A DNA stretch of 6,199 nucleotides, taken from contig CAMLRV010000144.1 of the NCBI GenBank assembly GCA_946482495.1, positions 1 through 6,199 of the forward strand. The letters run 5' to 3'. The position numbers and the translations under genes are program-made. The DNA is from an uncultured Flavobacteriia bacterium (GTDB taxonomy: Bacteria; Bacteroidota; Bacteroidia; Flavobacteriales; Flavobacteriaceae). A model generated the notes under the pieces. It saw only the letters and a program-made list of their open reading frames with translations, was not told where the DNA came from and ran no database searches. The number at the start of each line of letters is the position of its first letter. Position 1 is the stretch's first letter. Shown one piece after another: positions 5,455 to 6,199 of this stretch.

Positions 5455-6199
5455 TTATTCTTCTGCAATTCCTTTCCAAGTTCTTATGATTCTCGATAGA
5501 AAAAACATTCCAATAATCACAAAGAAAATATTGATGATAAACATAGTTGAAATATGGGCTTCTAAAAAGTTTAAATGCTCATCTGCAACAACATTATAAT
5601 TCATTTTACTATAAACAGAAGATCTATAATTTTCAAAATAAGTAAAATATGCCACTGGAATTAATCCTCCGAAAAGCCACAGAATTAAATTTAACAATAC
5701 CATGGTTTTACTCTTCGATTTTTTAGCCGAAACTACACTAAAAAATATCCCAGCTACAATCAAGAAACTGAAAATTAATAATATCGGATAAGTAATAAAT
5801 TCTCTTGATAAACCAGCAAAAATACCAATTAAGATATTAAATACTCCGAAACTTACAATGGCAATTAACCAGTTTTTACCAGACGTTACTCGGAAAGAGA
5901 AAATTAATAATGAGAATCCTAACACAAAATAAACCAACACAATAATAGCATTAATCTCGAAAACTGAATTGGTATATGCACGAGAAATTTCATCATAATT
6001 ATCTTTTAAAGTGCTTTGTTCTATGTAATAATCCGAATACGATTTACCTAATCCTTCATAACCAGCACTTGTGTAGGTTTCAGAATAACCTAAATGATCA
6101 TTACTTACGTGTGGCGATTTTGGATTAATTAATTCAAACTTTTTAAATTCTGGATAATCATATGTAATTTTAAACCATTTATCTTCAGTTAAATTTGTA
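5455..6199 (-). CDS. Multi-pass membrane protein, N-terminus cut by the window edge (unrecognised family)
   Basis: The frame stays open from the TAA at 5455-5457 to the window end, giving 247 visible residues. A Met codon at 5938-5940 looks like a start but falls inside a membrane helix (the frame continues upstream as NAII), so the real start lies beyond the window. Visible residues 1-80 are polar, with ten tyrosines in 1-86, and probably form an outside domain or loop. Membrane helices follow at about 83-102, 110-130, 137-157, 165-187 and 215-235, with a soluble loop at about 188-214 and a basic C-terminal end, SRIIRTWKGIAEE. The arrangement of a soluble loop followed by a helix bundle recalls permease-type proteins, but no family is recognised and no catalytic motif is seen. 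Its stop is one base before the epimerase ATG, so the two are very likely co-transcribed. Upstream genes beyond the window would be the best clue to function. Confidence 0.8.
   Translation of the reverse strand, partial: TNLTEDKWFKITYDYPEFKKFELINPKSPHVSNDHLGYSETYTSAGYEGLGKSYSDYYIEQSTLKDNYDEISRAYTNSVFEINAIIVLVYFVLGFSLLIFSFRVTSGKNWLIAIVSFGVFNILIGIFAGLSREFITYPILLIFSFLIVAGIFFSVVSAKKSKSKTMVLLNLILWLFGGLIPVAYFTYFENYRSSVYSKMNYNVVADEHLNFLEAHISTMFIINIFFVIIGMFFLSRIIRTWKGIAEE

Overview
The window looks like chromosomal DNA from a member of the Flavobacteriia (Bacteroidota), probably Flavobacterium or a close relative. The DNA is strongly AT-rich with AT-ending codons, and SD-type ribosome binding sites are mostly absent. 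A perfect Bacteroidota-type -7 element (TAnnTTTG) lies upstream of the regulator gene. The gene types also fit: membrane-bound TPR proteins with a C-terminal AraC-type helix-turn-helix, a DUF998-like membrane protein and a LacX-type aldose epimerase. No rRNA, tRNA, CRISPR array, insertion sequence or phage gene is visible.

Layout. Positions 1-55 may hold the first codons of a minus-strand gene that leaves the window on the left. A clean intrinsic terminator at 157-183 ends a two-gene minus-strand operon (2937 down to 203). The first gene is a 525-aa periplasmic-TPR / membrane / AraC-HTH regulator. The second, overlapping by ATGA, is a 386-aa relative with signal peptide, TPRs and membrane helix but no DNA-binding domain. 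The 247-bp spacer 2938-3184 is a divergent promoter region. Rightward, a six-helix DUF998-like membrane protein (3185-3964) and a 2H phosphoesterase / LigT-like protein (3985-4542) form a second probable operon. It converges on another minus-strand operon, with a large hairpin at 4560-4598 between the two stop codons. That right-hand operon encodes a multi-pass membrane protein cut by the window end (5455-6199) and a LacX-type aldose 1-epimerase (4602-5453).

How the parts may work together. The TPR-HTH protein should sense something in the periplasm or membrane and act on DNA from the membrane. Its HTH-less partner could be a co-sensor or modulator. The back-to-back layout makes the DUF998/2H pair a natural candidate target, but this is inference from position only. 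The epimerase and its membrane neighbour look like an independent housekeeping unit. Nothing here proves a new system. The least ordinary element is the paired full-length and HTH-less sensor facing a membrane-protein/2H-phosphoesterase pair.
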